DNA from: Gordonia aichiensis NBRC 108223
GTDB lineage: Bacteria; Actinomycetota; Actinomycetes; Mycobacteriales; Mycobacteriaceae
Assembly: GCF_000332975.1 (NCBI RefSeq)
Contig: NZ_BANR01000015.1
Coordinates: 1-64,000, forward strand
Reading direction: 5' to 3'
DNA: 64,000 nucleotides
Notes under the pieces: generated by a model
The model's input: only the letters and a program-made list of their open reading frames with translations
Told to the model about the DNA's origin: nothing
Databases searched by the model: none
Made by a program: the position numbers and the translations under genes
In this document: one piece after another, positions 7,893 through 15,806 of the stretch
Position numbering within the stretch: position 1 is the first letter of the stretch
Layout: each line of letters opens with the position of its first letter

Positions 7893-9391
7893 CTTCTGGA
7901 ACCACCTTGCCCGCCCGCACCTCGCTGTCGGTGCTGACGCTCGACGGCACCGCTCCCGCCGATCGCGAGCTTCTCGGCGGAAAGGCGTACAGCATCAACA
8001 AGATGCGTGCCCTCGACCTCCCGGTGCCGCTGGCCTTCGCACTGACCACCGCGGTGTGCACACGCTTTCACGACGAGGGCGGCACGCTGCCCGACGACGT
8101 CTGGTCTGCTGTGCTCGATCACCTGCGCGAGCTCGAGTGGGCGACCGGTAAGCGCTTCGGTGTCGGGCCGTTCCCGCTGCTGGTCTCCGTGAGATCCGGT
8201 GCGGCACAGAGTATGCCCGGCATGATGGACACCGTTCTCAACCTCGGACTGACCGAGGAACTCGCGCGAGAACTCGGTGAGGTCACCGGCGACGTCGACT
8301 GGGCCCAGGACACCTGGCAGCGCTTCTGTACGGGATACGGTGACATCGTGCTCGGCGACTCCGCACTCATGCCGCCCGCCGACCCTTACGACCAACTGCG
8401 CGAGGCGATCGGCGCTGTATTCCGTTCCTGGACAAACGATCGGGTACGCGCCTACCGCGAGCGCCACGGACTCGGCGAGGGAGGCGGCACAGCGGTCACC
8501 GTGCAGGCCATGGTCTTCGGCAACCGCGACGCGCATTCGGGAACCGGCGTGGTGTTCAGCCGTGACCCGGGCACCGGGGAGGCGACACTCTTCGGTGAGT
8601 GGCTTGCCAGAGCCCAGGGAGAAGACGTCGTCTCCGGCGAGCGCACACCGGAGAACATCGCACAGTTCGGCGCGCACGATCCGGAACTGCACCGCGAATT
8701 GACCCGTATCGCAGAGGTTCTCGAGCGCGAGCACCGAGACCTCGTCGACATCGAGTTCACCGTGGAGAGCGGCACCCTGTACATGTTGCAGTGCCGCTCG
8801 GGCAAACGATCGGCGCGCGCCGCCGTGCGCGTGGCCGTTGAGCTCGTCCGTGAGGGACTCCTTACCCCCGAGGAGGCGTGTGCACGGATCACCGCCGAGC
8901 AGGCGCGGCTGTTGGCAGATGAGGTGGGAGTGGCCGGCGGCGCCGAAGAACTCGCGCGCGGGGTGGGCGCGGGACCGGGCGCGGCGTCGGGTGTGGTGTT
9001 CACCGACACCGACGAGGCGTCGGCCGCTGCAGCACAGGGGACTCCCGTGGTGCTGGTCCGGCCGTCGACCTCCCCGGCCGACGTGCCGGCGATGTTCGAC
9101 TCGGTCGCCGTGGTGACCGAGGTGGGCGGCACCACGAGTCACGCCGCGCTGGTGTGTCGAGAGATCGGTCTGCCGTGCATCGTGGGATGTGGCGCCGGGG
9201 TGACAACCGCTCTTGCCGGTACGACGGTGACGGTCGACGGCACCAACGGTGTGGTGTACGCCGGAGATGCTCGTGGTGACGAGAGTGCCACCGACCCGCA
9301 TCTGGATGAACTACTGTCATTCCTTCCGGAGACACTTCCCGACGACCATCCCCTGAGCGTTCTGCACCAGCGGCAGGCGTTGCGTGACTGA
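7889..9391 (+). CDS. Short pyruvate phosphate dikinase-like protein (ATP-grasp plus swivel domain)
   Basis: 500 residues. The first 350 form a PPDK/PEP-synthase ATP-grasp domain: GGKAYSINKMRALDLPVP, SVRSGAAQSMPGMMDTVLNL, GTGVVFSRDPGTGE and LVDIEFTVESGTLYMLQCRS. Residues from about 365 are the swivelling phosphohistidine domain, with the catalytic His in GGTTSHAALVCREIGLPCIV. The C-terminal TIM barrel that binds pyruvate/PEP in full-length PPDK (about 870 residues) is absent. Similarly short PpdK proteins occur in mycobacteria. The start at 7889 overlaps the SDR stop; the in-frame extension upstream lies inside the SDR gene. Because the PEP barrel is absent, the phosphoryl acceptor may be supplied by another protein or be a non-pyruvate substrate. 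Confidence 0.85.
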   Translation: MTSGTTLPARTSLSVLTLDGTAPADRELLGGKAYSINKMRALDLPVPLAFALTTAVCTRFHDEGGTLPDDVWSAVLDHLRELEWATGKRFGVGPFPLLVSVRSGAAQSMPGMMDTVLNLGLTEELARELGEVTGDVDWAQDTWQRFCTGYGDIVLGDSALMPPADPYDQLREAIGAVFRSWTNDRVRAYRERHGLGEGGGTAVTVQAMVFGNRDAHSGTGVVFSRDPGTGEATLFGEWLARAQGEDVVSGERTPENIAQFGAHDPELHRELTRIAEVLEREHRDLVDIEFTVESGTLYMLQCRSGKRSARAAVRVAVELVREGLLTPEEACARITAEQARLLADEVGVAGGAEELARGVGAGPGAASGVVFTDTDEASAAAAQGTPVVLVRPSTSPADVPAMFDSVAVVTEVGGTTSHAALVCREIGLPCIVGCGAGVTTALAGTTVTVDGTNGVVYAGDARGDESATDPHLDELLSFLPETLPDDHPLSVLHQRQALRD

Positions 9392-9416
9392 GCCAGTGGA
9401 ACAAGGTGGAGACGAC

Positions 9417-10112
9417 ATGAGCAGCGACGGTATCGATGCGGTGTACACCGCGGCCGGACTTCTCGACGATACGGCGCTCCCTGCCAAGCGCCCGAATCGG
9501 CGCGGGGAGCAAACCCGCGAGAAGCTCGTCCGGGCCGCGGTGGAGTGTTTCACCGAATACGGATACACCCGCACGCGCATCTCCGACATCACGAACCGCG
9601 CCAACACGGCCCAGGGAAACTTCTACCGACACTTCACCGGTCTCGACGACGTCTTCCTGGCCGCACTGCGACCCTCATTGGAGGAGTTGGCCACCGCGCG
9701 TCTGCGTCCCGATCACGCGCACGGCGAACGTGAATCGCTGATCAAGGTGAACACGACGTATCTGCAGGCGTATGCGCGCAATCGCCACATGCTCAGATTG
9801 CTTCGCGAGGCGGCGGCGGCCAGCGAAAACAAGGGCTTCCAACAACTATGGCTCAACCTGCGTGCCGACTTCGTGCGCCGCACCGAGCGCTGGCTCAACC
9901 GTCTGAACCAGCAGGGCGTCATCGACGAGCCGCACCCGCACATGCTCGCCGAGACGCTGGGATGTGCCACCGAGCAGATGGCCTACGTGCATGTCGGCCT
10001 GCCCGTCAGCACTCCGCGTCCGGAGGAGATCACCGAGCTGGGTACCGCATTGGGCGAGTTCTGGTATCGGTCACTGCCTCTCGCGCACGCCGACAGTGAG
10101 GTATCGCAATGA
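9417..10112 (+). CDS. TetR-family regulator of the P450 operon
   Basis: 231 residues from the ATG at 9417, which has AAGGTGGAG upstream; a GTG at 9384 would overlap the dikinase gene. After a charged leader, the helix-turn-helix spans about residues 30-75: RGEQTREKLVRAAVECFTEY, then ISDITNRANTAQGNFYRHF. The C-terminal ligand-binding part is helical. Its place inside the operon suggests local control, possibly through the inverted repeat at 4347-4363. The following gene starts within its stop codon. Confidence 0.88.
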   Translation: MSSDGIDAVYTAAGLLDDTALPAKRPNRRGEQTREKLVRAAVECFTEYGYTRTRISDITNRANTAQGNFYRHFTGLDDVFLAALRPSLEELATARLRPDHAHGERESLIKVNTTYLQAYARNRHMLRLLREAAAASENKGFQQLWLNLRADFVRRTERWLNRLNQQGVIDEPHPHMLAETLGCATEQMAYVHVGLPVSTPRPEEITELGTALGEFWYRSLPLAHADSEVSQ

Positions 10113-11146
10113 CCGTCGACACCGCACCCGGGCGCTCGGCGACGACACTCGGCATCGACGTCGTGGTCGACGAGGTACGTTCGGAGACTCCTGAGGCGTC
10201 CACTTTCGTGCTGCGTTTCCCTACCGACGTCTCCTATCGGCCGGGTCAGTTCGTCACCGTCCGGATACCCAGCGAGCGCACGGGATCGGTCGCGCGCAGT
10301 TACTCTCTGAGCACCGCACCAGGAGTCGACGACCGACCCGCGATCACGGTGAAGCGCACCCGCGACGGGTACGGGTCCAACTGGTTGTGCGACAACGTCA
10401 CAGCGGGGACGGTGTTGCACCTCTTGGCGCCCTCCGGGGTATTCACGCCGTCGCACTGGCGCGGCACGCTGCGCCTCTTTGCGGCGGGCAGCGGTATCAC
10501 GCCGGTCATCTCGATCGCGAAATATGCTCTGATGCAACAGCAGTGCCGCGTCGAACTGTTCTACGCCAATCGCGATCAGGATTCTGTGATATTCGCCGAG
10601 TTGCTCGCCGAGCTCGCGCAGCGCCATCCTGACCGGCTACGGGTAGTGCACTGGTTGGAATCAGAAAGCGGACGGCCCGACACCGCCGCGATCGACGAGC
10701 TGTGTGGCCTGACCGATGACGATCAAGCCTTCATCTGCGGGCCCGCACCGTTCATGGATCTCGTCGAATCGGCACTCCGCACGCGGGGCGCTCCCCATTC
10801 CGCGGTACACGTCGAGCGGTATGTGTCGCTCGACGGCGACCCGTTCACGCTCGACCGCTCCGATACCGACGAGTCCGTCGACCTCGAGGCCACCATTGAC
10901 GGAGAGACGATCTCGGTGACGTGCGGACGGACAACCCCACTGCTCGACGCGCTGCTGGCACACGGTGTCGACGCCCCGTACTCGTGCCGCGAAGGCGACT
11001 GCGGGTCGTGCATGGCGCGGCTCGTGACCGGAGACGTCGAACCCGGCGACGGGGTGGCGCTTGAACCGGAGGACCTCGACGACGGTTACATCCTCACCTG
11101 TCAGGCGACGCCGTCATCGGAGTCGGTCGCGATCGAATTCGACTGA
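10109..11146 (+). CDS. Ferredoxin-type 2Fe-2S flavin oxidoreductase (KshB/PaaE-like)
   Basis: 345 residues. An FAD-binding ferredoxin-reductase domain comes first (RSYSLSTAP near residue 70), followed by the NAD(P) domain (LFAAGSGITPVIS near 130, FICGPAPFMDLVE). A C-terminal plant-type 2Fe-2S domain has CREGDCGSCMARLV plus a last Cys in YILTCQA. This layout is that of reductases feeding P450s or Rieske oxygenases. ATGA overlap with the TetR gene makes it the last gene of the P450 operon, and it is the obvious electron donor there. Its 3' end overlaps the convergent TetR gene by 46 bp. Confidence 0.9.
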   Translation: MTVDTAPGRSATTLGIDVVVDEVRSETPEASTFVLRFPTDVSYRPGQFVTVRIPSERTGSVARSYSLSTAPGVDDRPAITVKRTRDGYGSNWLCDNVTAGTVLHLLAPSGVFTPSHWRGTLRLFAAGSGITPVISIAKYALMQQQCRVELFYANRDQDSVIFAELLAELAQRHPDRLRVVHWLESESGRPDTAAIDELCGLTDDDQAFICGPAPFMDLVESALRTRGAPHSAVHVERYVSLDGDPFTLDRSDTDESVDLEATIDGETISVTCGRTTPLLDALLAHGVDAPYSCREGDCGSCMARLVTGDVEPGDGVALEPEDLDDGYILTCQATPSSESVAIEFD

Positions 11147-11769
11147 TCTGCAGGTTCTTCCGGCCCCGGTAGGGTCCCGTACATCGCTGCCCAGAAGCCG
11201 TCCGCCAACGCCTCGGCGAACTGGGCGTCGAATTCCTCTGGCGCGTTGATCAGGTCGAGGAGGCTGCCGCGTGTGGTGACAGTGATGAAGCGGGCGGTCT
11301 GTTCGGGGTCCATGTCGGCAGGCGCGAGTCCCTCCTGCTGGTCGCGACGGAGGCGTTCGGCCATCTTCGCGGTGTAGACCTTGAGGAATCCGTCGAACTC
11401 GGCTCTCAGCCGACTGTCGACGTCGACCGTCTCCAGAAAGGCGCGCCACACGGGTCCGTGCTTTCGCCCGAGTTCGAACATGCGGGTGATGATGTCGGCG
11501 AGGTCGTCGGGCCCCAATGGCTGCGTGCGCATCCACCATGTGTCGGACACGGCCCAGAATGCGGTGAAGAAGGGCTCAGCCGCGTTCTCGATCAGGTCAC
11601 CCTTGTCGTCGAACCATTGATAGAAGGTCGACCGGGACACGTTCGCCGACGTCAGGATGCGCTCGACCGGGACGTCAGCGTACCGAACCCCGGACTCCAG
11701 GACGGTCTCCACCGACTCGAGGATCCGTGCCCGTGACCGGGTTCGACGCTTGACCGGAGCACGTGACAT
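11101..11769 (-). CDS. TetR-family transcriptional regulator
   Basis: 222 residues. The N-terminal helix-turn-helix is clear: RSRARILESVETVLESG, then ILTSANVSRSTFYQWFDDKG. The remainder is an alpha-helical effector domain. It is convergent with the flavin reductase and the coding ends overlap by 46 bp. Upstream, across 220 bp, lies a divergent gene of unknown function, and two direct repeats in that gap could be its binding sites. The ligand is unknown. Confidence 0.87.
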   Translation of the reverse strand: MSRAPVKRRTRSRARILESVETVLESGVRYADVPVERILTSANVSRSTFYQWFDDKGDLIENAAEPFFTAFWAVSDTWWMRTQPLGPDDLADIITRMFELGRKHGPVWRAFLETVDVDSRLRAEFDGFLKVYTAKMAERLRRDQQEGLAPADMDPEQTARFITVTTRGSLLDLINAPEEFDAQFAEALADGFWAAMYGTLPGPEEPADQSNSIATDSDDGVA

Positions 11770-11869
11770 GCAGGTGAGCGTACTCGCCGCTCCACCACGG
11801 CCTGCTCGGTTCGTGACTCCTGACCGGTCGAACAGCAGGCCCGCTGCGACACATCACTCGTGACGTTGA

Positions 11870-11902
11870 CGAACTCTTAGCGCCGTCGGCGAACTCTTAG
11901 CG
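11870..11902. repeat. Two direct repeats in a divergent intergenic region
   Basis: CGAACTCTTAGCG occurs at 11870-11882 and again at 11890-11902, exactly 20 bp apart. That is about two helical turns, which suits two protein sites on one DNA face. They lie upstream of both the TetR gene and the rightward hypothetical gene. Confidence 0.5.
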
Positions 11903-11989
11903 GCGCGCATACTGTGCGCGGCGCGTGCTGCGGCGTAGACCGAAGTGGTGACACTGTTCGACATCCTGCCCTCTCTGAAAGGGGTCACC

Positions 11990-12472
11990 GTGGCCAGATC
12001 CTTCGATTCGACGAAGTGGCGCTTACCCATTCGGTTCGCCGGGAGCGACCTCCGCGTGAACGACGTCTCGATCCGCGAGGAATCGCTGCGCCGGAAGGTC
12101 GCGTTCTTCCTCGACGAGTCCGGAGAGCCGGTCAGTGCGGCGCTGTGCCCCGATGCGGTGTGGTTCCCGGCGCTGGTCACCCGGATCAGCAGTGCACAGT
12201 TGACCGGAGACCGCGCAGTGCTGCACGTCGACGCCGCGGTGCCGCTGACCACAGCGATCGTCGACGTTGCATTCCCCGGCTACGGGCTTGCCGGTGCCCG
12301 GCTTGCCGACATCACCATCGTCGACACCTCCGGCCATCGTCGGACCGTGCACGCCGAACTGCCGCCGCACGTGGCGGTCACCGGGACCATCGCGCTCGCA
12401 CTTCGCAGTGTGGCCACGCCGACCAGGAAAGCCATGGCCCCGGCCGCCGCGAGGGCCGCCGACCGAGGCTGA
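11990..12472 (+). CDS. Hypothetical protein
   Basis: 160 residues from a GTG at 11990, chosen because GAAAGGGG lies about 5 nt upstream; a GTG at 11945 gives 175 residues. There is no signal peptide or membrane helix, and I recognise no domain. The middle is rich in beta-forming segments (RAVLHVDAAVPLTTAIVDVA, then ADITIVDTSGHRRTVHAELP), and the tail is Ala/Arg-rich. It stands alone, followed by a strong hairpin terminator. The codon pattern (G/C third positions) supports it being a real gene. Confidence 0.55.
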   Translation: MARSFDSTKWRLPIRFAGSDLRVNDVSIREESLRRKVAFFLDESGEPVSAALCPDAVWFPALVTRISSAQLTGDRAVLHVDAAVPLTTAIVDVAFPGYGLAGARLADITIVDTSGHRRTVHAELPPHVAVTGTIALALRSVATPTRKAMAPAAARAADRG

Positions 12473-12533
12473 CGGACGGCGACCCCGCACCACACCAGGC
12501 CGGTCCGTTATCGTCATCCCGGGCCCGACGCGA

Positions 12534-12562
12534 GAGACCCCGCCGTGTAGGGGCGGGGTCTC
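12534..12562. terminator. Strong hairpin terminator
   Basis: GAGACCCCGCC and GGCGGGGTCTC form an exact 11-bp GC-rich stem around a 7-nt loop. It lies between the hypothetical gene and the convergent small gene at 12609-12725 and could end both. No T-run follows, as is common in actinobacteria. Confidence 0.7.
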
Positions 12563-12608
12563 TGCGCAAGGGCCGGGCGGCTGAGGAGCCGTCAGAGGCG
12601 GGGTCGGA

Positions 12609-12725
12609 TCAGTAGTTGACCCATACCCAGTTCCACCGACGGGTGCGCGAGTCGAAGCGACGGACTCGACGACGACGCTGCGCCGGCGCGGGATTCTGAC
12701 GACGGGGCTGGTTCGGTGTGGGCAT
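12609..12725 (-). CDS. Small basic protein, 38 residues
   Basis: An ATG at 12725 opens 38 codons ending TGA, with the purine-rich AGAAAGAAGAC just upstream as a ribosome site. The product begins MPTPNQPRRQNPAPAQ, continues with a run of arginines and ends RTRRWNWVWVNY. About a quarter of it is Arg, and the C-terminus is aromatic, so it may bind nucleic acid or the membrane. It is too short for family assignment. Third-position G/C use and the neighbouring hairpin support it as a gene, but conservation is untested. Confidence 0.45.
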   Translation of the reverse strand: MPTPNQPRRQNPAPAQRRRRVRRFDSRTRRWNWVWVNY

Positions 12726-12966
12726 GATGTCTTCTTTCTTCTCGGTGGAGCACTCCTCGGTGAGCGCTCTCTTCGACATCACCGAGAATGCCGATCGAGA
12801 CTTGCGGGGGCCTCGACGTCGACTGGGAGGTCGCTGAATACCGTTGGCGCTCGCCCGATCACACTGTCGGCCCCGGTATGACTGTTCGCTGCTCCGGCGT
12901 CGCGAAGGTCCGATAGGGTCGATACGTCATCACCGGGGGAACGCCGCGAACAGGAGAACAACCCCG

Positions 12967-13842
12967 ATGCACACACGCGCACCCCGCCTGACACTCCCCA
13001 GACCTCAACTCCCCAGACCCCGACTCTCCCGCCTCACGACGAAGCGTGCATTCCGTCTGGCCTTCCCGATGCTCGGCGCCGTGCTCGCAGCGTCTGCAGG
13101 TGTGGGATTCGTCGAGCCCGCACGCGCGGACGCCGCCACCCTGGTGTGGTCCGATGAGTTCACCGGTGCAGCCGGGAGCGCCCCGTCGCCGGCGAACTGG
13201 AACTTCGAGACCGGGGGCGGCGGTTGGGGCAACAACGAGTGGCAGACCTACACCGACTCTCGGCAGAATTCCTACCTCGACGGCAACGGCCGGCTGGTGA
13301 TCGCCGCGCGCTCCGACGGCACGTCGATCACGTCGGCACGCCTCAACACACTCGGCAAGGTCGCGTTCACCTACGGGACGGTGTCGGCGCGGATCAAGCT
13401 GCCCGCGGGGAAGGGATTGCTACCGGCTTTCTGGCTGATGGGTACCGACATCTACTCCGCGGGCTGGCCGGGGAGCGGAGAGATCGACGTGATCGAAACA
13501 CCTTCGGTGACAACGACATACACCAATAGTCTGCACGGACCGACGACCTCGGGAGGGGCGTGGCAACTCGGCAATTCGGGAGCGATCGCCGATCTCTCCA
13601 CCGACTTCCACACATACTCGGTCACCAAGTCGAGGAACTCCATCACCGTCTCGCTCGACGGTCGAACCGTCGGCAGTTATCGCGCTTCCCAATTGAGGTC
13701 AGACCAGAAATGGGTGTTCAACAAGCCGACGTACCTGCTGCTGACTCTCGCCGTCGGCGGCAACTGGCCGGGCGCACCCGATCTGACGACGCCCAATCCG
13801 TCGTACATGACGTTGGACTGGATCCGGGTGTACTCGAACTGA
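12967..13842 (+). CDS. Secreted GH16 endo-beta-glucanase (laminarinase/lichenase type)
   Basis: 291 residues. A Sec signal follows a basic Pro/Arg leader: hydrophobic FPMLGAVLAASAGVGFV, with cleavage likely after ARADA near residue 58. The mature part is a glycoside hydrolase 16 jelly roll, with WSDEFTG at its start, NNEWQTYTD, FWLMGTD and the catalytic GEIDVIETPS (the two glutamates are nucleophile and acid/base). It probably cuts beta-1,3 or mixed-linkage glucans outside the cell. AGGAGA lies before the ATG. It stands alone and its end is 11 bp from the convergent regulator gene. Confidence 0.92.
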   Translation: MHTRAPRLTLPRPQLPRPRLSRLTTKRAFRLAFPMLGAVLAASAGVGFVEPARADAATLVWSDEFTGAAGSAPSPANWNFETGGGGWGNNEWQTYTDSRQNSYLDGNGRLVIAARSDGTSITSARLNTLGKVAFTYGTVSARIKLPAGKGLLPAFWLMGTDIYSAGWPGSGEIDVIETPSVTTTYTNSLHGPTTSGGAWQLGNSGAIADLSTDFHTYSVTKSRNSITVSLDGRTVGSYRASQLRSDQKWVFNKPTYLLLTLAVGGNWPGAPDLTTPNPSYMTLDWIRVYSN

Positions 13843-13853
13843 GTGGAACGAAG

Positions 13854-14501
13854 CTAGACGGCCGAGTCCGGGAACGCGATGATCGAGAGGAAGCGGATCG
13901 GGAGCTCGACGAGTTCGACCGGGCCGTGGGCCCCCTCACCGTCGAGTTGTAGTGAGTCGCCGGGGCTGAGCCGGTACACCGACCGCGAGTGGGCGTAGTC
14001 CATCGAGCCGTCGAGCATGTAGATGAACTCGGTGCCGGGATGCTGGAACAGTGGCTGGGTCACGGACTTCTCGGTGAGCGTCACGAGCAGGCACTCGAGC
14101 CGCTTGTGTTCGCCGCGCAGCGAGCCGAGCATCTCGTACTCGTGCCCCTCGCGGGAGCCCTCGCGCACGATCTGCGAACCCTCACCGGCCTTGACGAAGA
14201 CCGCCGACCGTTCGAGATCGGCGCCACGGAACAGCGAGGTCACCGAGACGTCGAACGCTGTGGCCAGCGCCGCGAGAGTGCTCAGACTGCATGAGGTCTG
14301 GGCGTTCTCGATCTTGGAGAGCATGGCCTTGGAGATGCCGACCTTGGCTGCCATGTCGCCGACGGAGAGTCCGACCTGCCTGCGTAGCCGACGGACGTTG
14401 TGCGCGATTGCCGATTCGAGTTCGAGTTCTTCGACCGGCTGGTCGACGGGGCGTTCACGCGCGGTCCCCGACTGGTTGCGGATCAGAGCGTCGTCGGTCA
14501 C
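13854..14501 (-). CDS. XRE-family regulator with C-terminal cupin domain
   Basis: 215 residues from a GTG at 14501; a GTG at 14531 is an alternative. The HTH covers roughly residues 32-86 (RRLRRQVGLSVGDMAAKVGI, SKAMLSKIENAQTSCSLSTL). A cupin barrel follows, with PLFQHPGTEFIYMLDGSMDY and YRLSPGDSLQLDGEGAHGP. Such XRE-cupin proteins often control amine or amino-acid catabolic operons through small ligands. It is the last gene of the leftward N-methylglutamate set, 114 bp after the FAD oxidase, so it is a likely regulator of it. The near-palindrome at 20297-20313 is a candidate site. Confidence 0.88.
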   Translation of the reverse strand: MTDDALIRNQSGTARERPVDQPVEELELESAIAHNVRRLRRQVGLSVGDMAAKVGISKAMLSKIENAQTSCSLSTLAALATAFDVSVTSLFRGADLERSAVFVKAGEGSQIVREGSREGHEYEMLGSLRGEHKRLECLLVTLTEKSVTQPLFQHPGTEFIYMLDGSMDYAHSRSVYRLSPGDSLQLDGEGAHGPVELVELPIRFLSIIAFPDSAV

Positions 14502-14615
14502 TCCGCCAGCATATCGGTAGACGGACTTCACTCCCGGTGAACGCCGTGGCCCGGCAGGGATTCGCGGCAACGACGCCGCCCCGACGGGTGTCCCGCCGTG
14601 CAGTGCACACATCGG

Positions 14616-15806
14616 CTACCGCATCTCGCCCGCACCGACATAGGGGAACCGCGTGGTGAGCAGGTCTCCCTCGGCGAAGCGGGACAGTCGGAAGTCGCAC
14701 TCCGGGATGCGGGGGTCGTTGCTGCGGCCGTCGACGACCAGGTCGGCGACGAGACGACCGACCGCAGGCGAGATCTTGAACCCGTGACCGCTGAAGCCTG
14801 CGGCGATGACGAGACCGTCGAGGGGTCCGCGTGAGATCACGGGATTCCAGTCGGGTGTCACGTCATAGCAGCCGGCGTAGCTGCTGGTGATCGATGCGTC
14901 GGTGAATGCGGGGAAGCGCGTACCGACCTTGTCGACGGTCAGGTCGAGGAACGCCTCGTCGGCACGGTTGAGGTAGCCGTCGGGATCGGCGATCTCGAGT
15001 TCGGCGAGGTCGGAGTTGCCGAAGAGGATCTCTCCACGGACGTCCGGCCGGACGTACTGCAGCGACACCAGGTCCGAGAACACCGGTACGGCACCGAGTT
15101 CCATCCCCGGATGGATCATGACGATCTGCTCGCGATGAACTCGGATCGGCACGTCGATCCCGTACTCGTCCAGGAACGGCTTGGTCCACACTCCGGTCGC
15201 GACCACGACCGTGTCGGCGGAGATCGTCGAGCGATCGGCGAGTTCGACGCCGGTGACGCGGTCGCCGTCGGTCAGCAACCCCTTCACCGTCATGCCCTGT
15301 TTGATCGTGACCCCGGCGGCACGCGCCGACGCCGCGAACGCCTGTGCCGTCTGATAGGCGTCTCCGTATCCGCCGCGCTCTTCCCAACCGAAGGCGGCGA
15401 AGGGTGCGAGATCGGCCGCAGGCCAGAGCTTTGCGACTTCGGAGAAGTCCATCTCCTCGGTCTGCACGCCGACCTCGCGCTGCGCGGCAAGACTTCTCCT
15501 GAGGTTGTCGACGTTCGCCTCCCCGACACCGACCACATAGCCGGTCTGCCGAAAGCCGATGTCGGTGCCGAAGATCTCCTCGGCCTTCTCGAAGACCTCG
15601 AGGCCGGTCGCGGCCATCGCCGCCAGGGAACTGACCCCGTAGTGGCAGCGCACGATGCCCGACGACTTGCCGGTCATGCCACCGCCGACGGTGTCCCGTT
15701 CGCAGACAACGACATCGGTGATGCCGCGCTGCGCCAGGGCCCATGCCGTGGCGACGCCCTCGAGACCGCCACCGATGATGACGATCGACGCGGTCTGGGT
15801 GCTCAT
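14616..15806 (-). CDS. FAD-dependent amine oxidase/dehydrogenase, sarcosine oxidase beta / N-methylglutamate dehydrogenase-like
   Basis: 396 residues of the DAO family. The dinucleotide motif IVIIGGGLEGVATAWALAQR is near the N-terminus. GKSSGIVRCHYG, VVVATGVWTKPFL and the C-terminal GLVIAAGFSGHGFKISPAVG complete the family pattern, close to the beta subunit of heterotetrameric sarcosine oxidase and N-methylglutamate dehydrogenase. The ATG overlaps the stop of the FMN synthase gene, tying it to the pathway. The expected reaction is oxidative demethylation of N-methylglutamate to glutamate and formaldehyde. The alpha, gamma and delta partners found in MgdABCD are not in this window, so it may work as a single subunit or use a different substrate such as another N-methyl amino acid. 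Confidence 0.8.
   Translation of the reverse strand: MSTQTASIVIIGGGLEGVATAWALAQRGITDVVVCERDTVGGGMTGKSSGIVRCHYGVSSLAAMAATGLEVFEKAEEIFGTDIGFRQTGYVVGVGEANVDNLRRSLAAQREVGVQTEEMDFSEVAKLWPAADLAPFAAFGWEERGGYGDAYQTAQAFAASARAAGVTIKQGMTVKGLLTDGDRVTGVELADRSTISADTVVVATGVWTKPFLDEYGIDVPIRVHREQIVMIHPGMELGAVPVFSDLVSLQYVRPDVRGEILFGNSDLAELEIADPDGYLNRADEAFLDLTVDKVGTRFPAFTDASITSSYAGCYDVTPDWNPVISRGPLDGLVIAAGFSGHGFKISPAVGRLVADLVVDGRSNDPRIPECDFRLSRFAEGDLLTTRFPYVGAGEMR

Noticed and set aside
7049-9301. A 750-codon leftward open frame opposite the SDR and dikinase genes
   Set aside because: It lies fully antisense to two genes with clear catalytic motifs and has no recognisable domain; long antisense frames are normal at this GC content.
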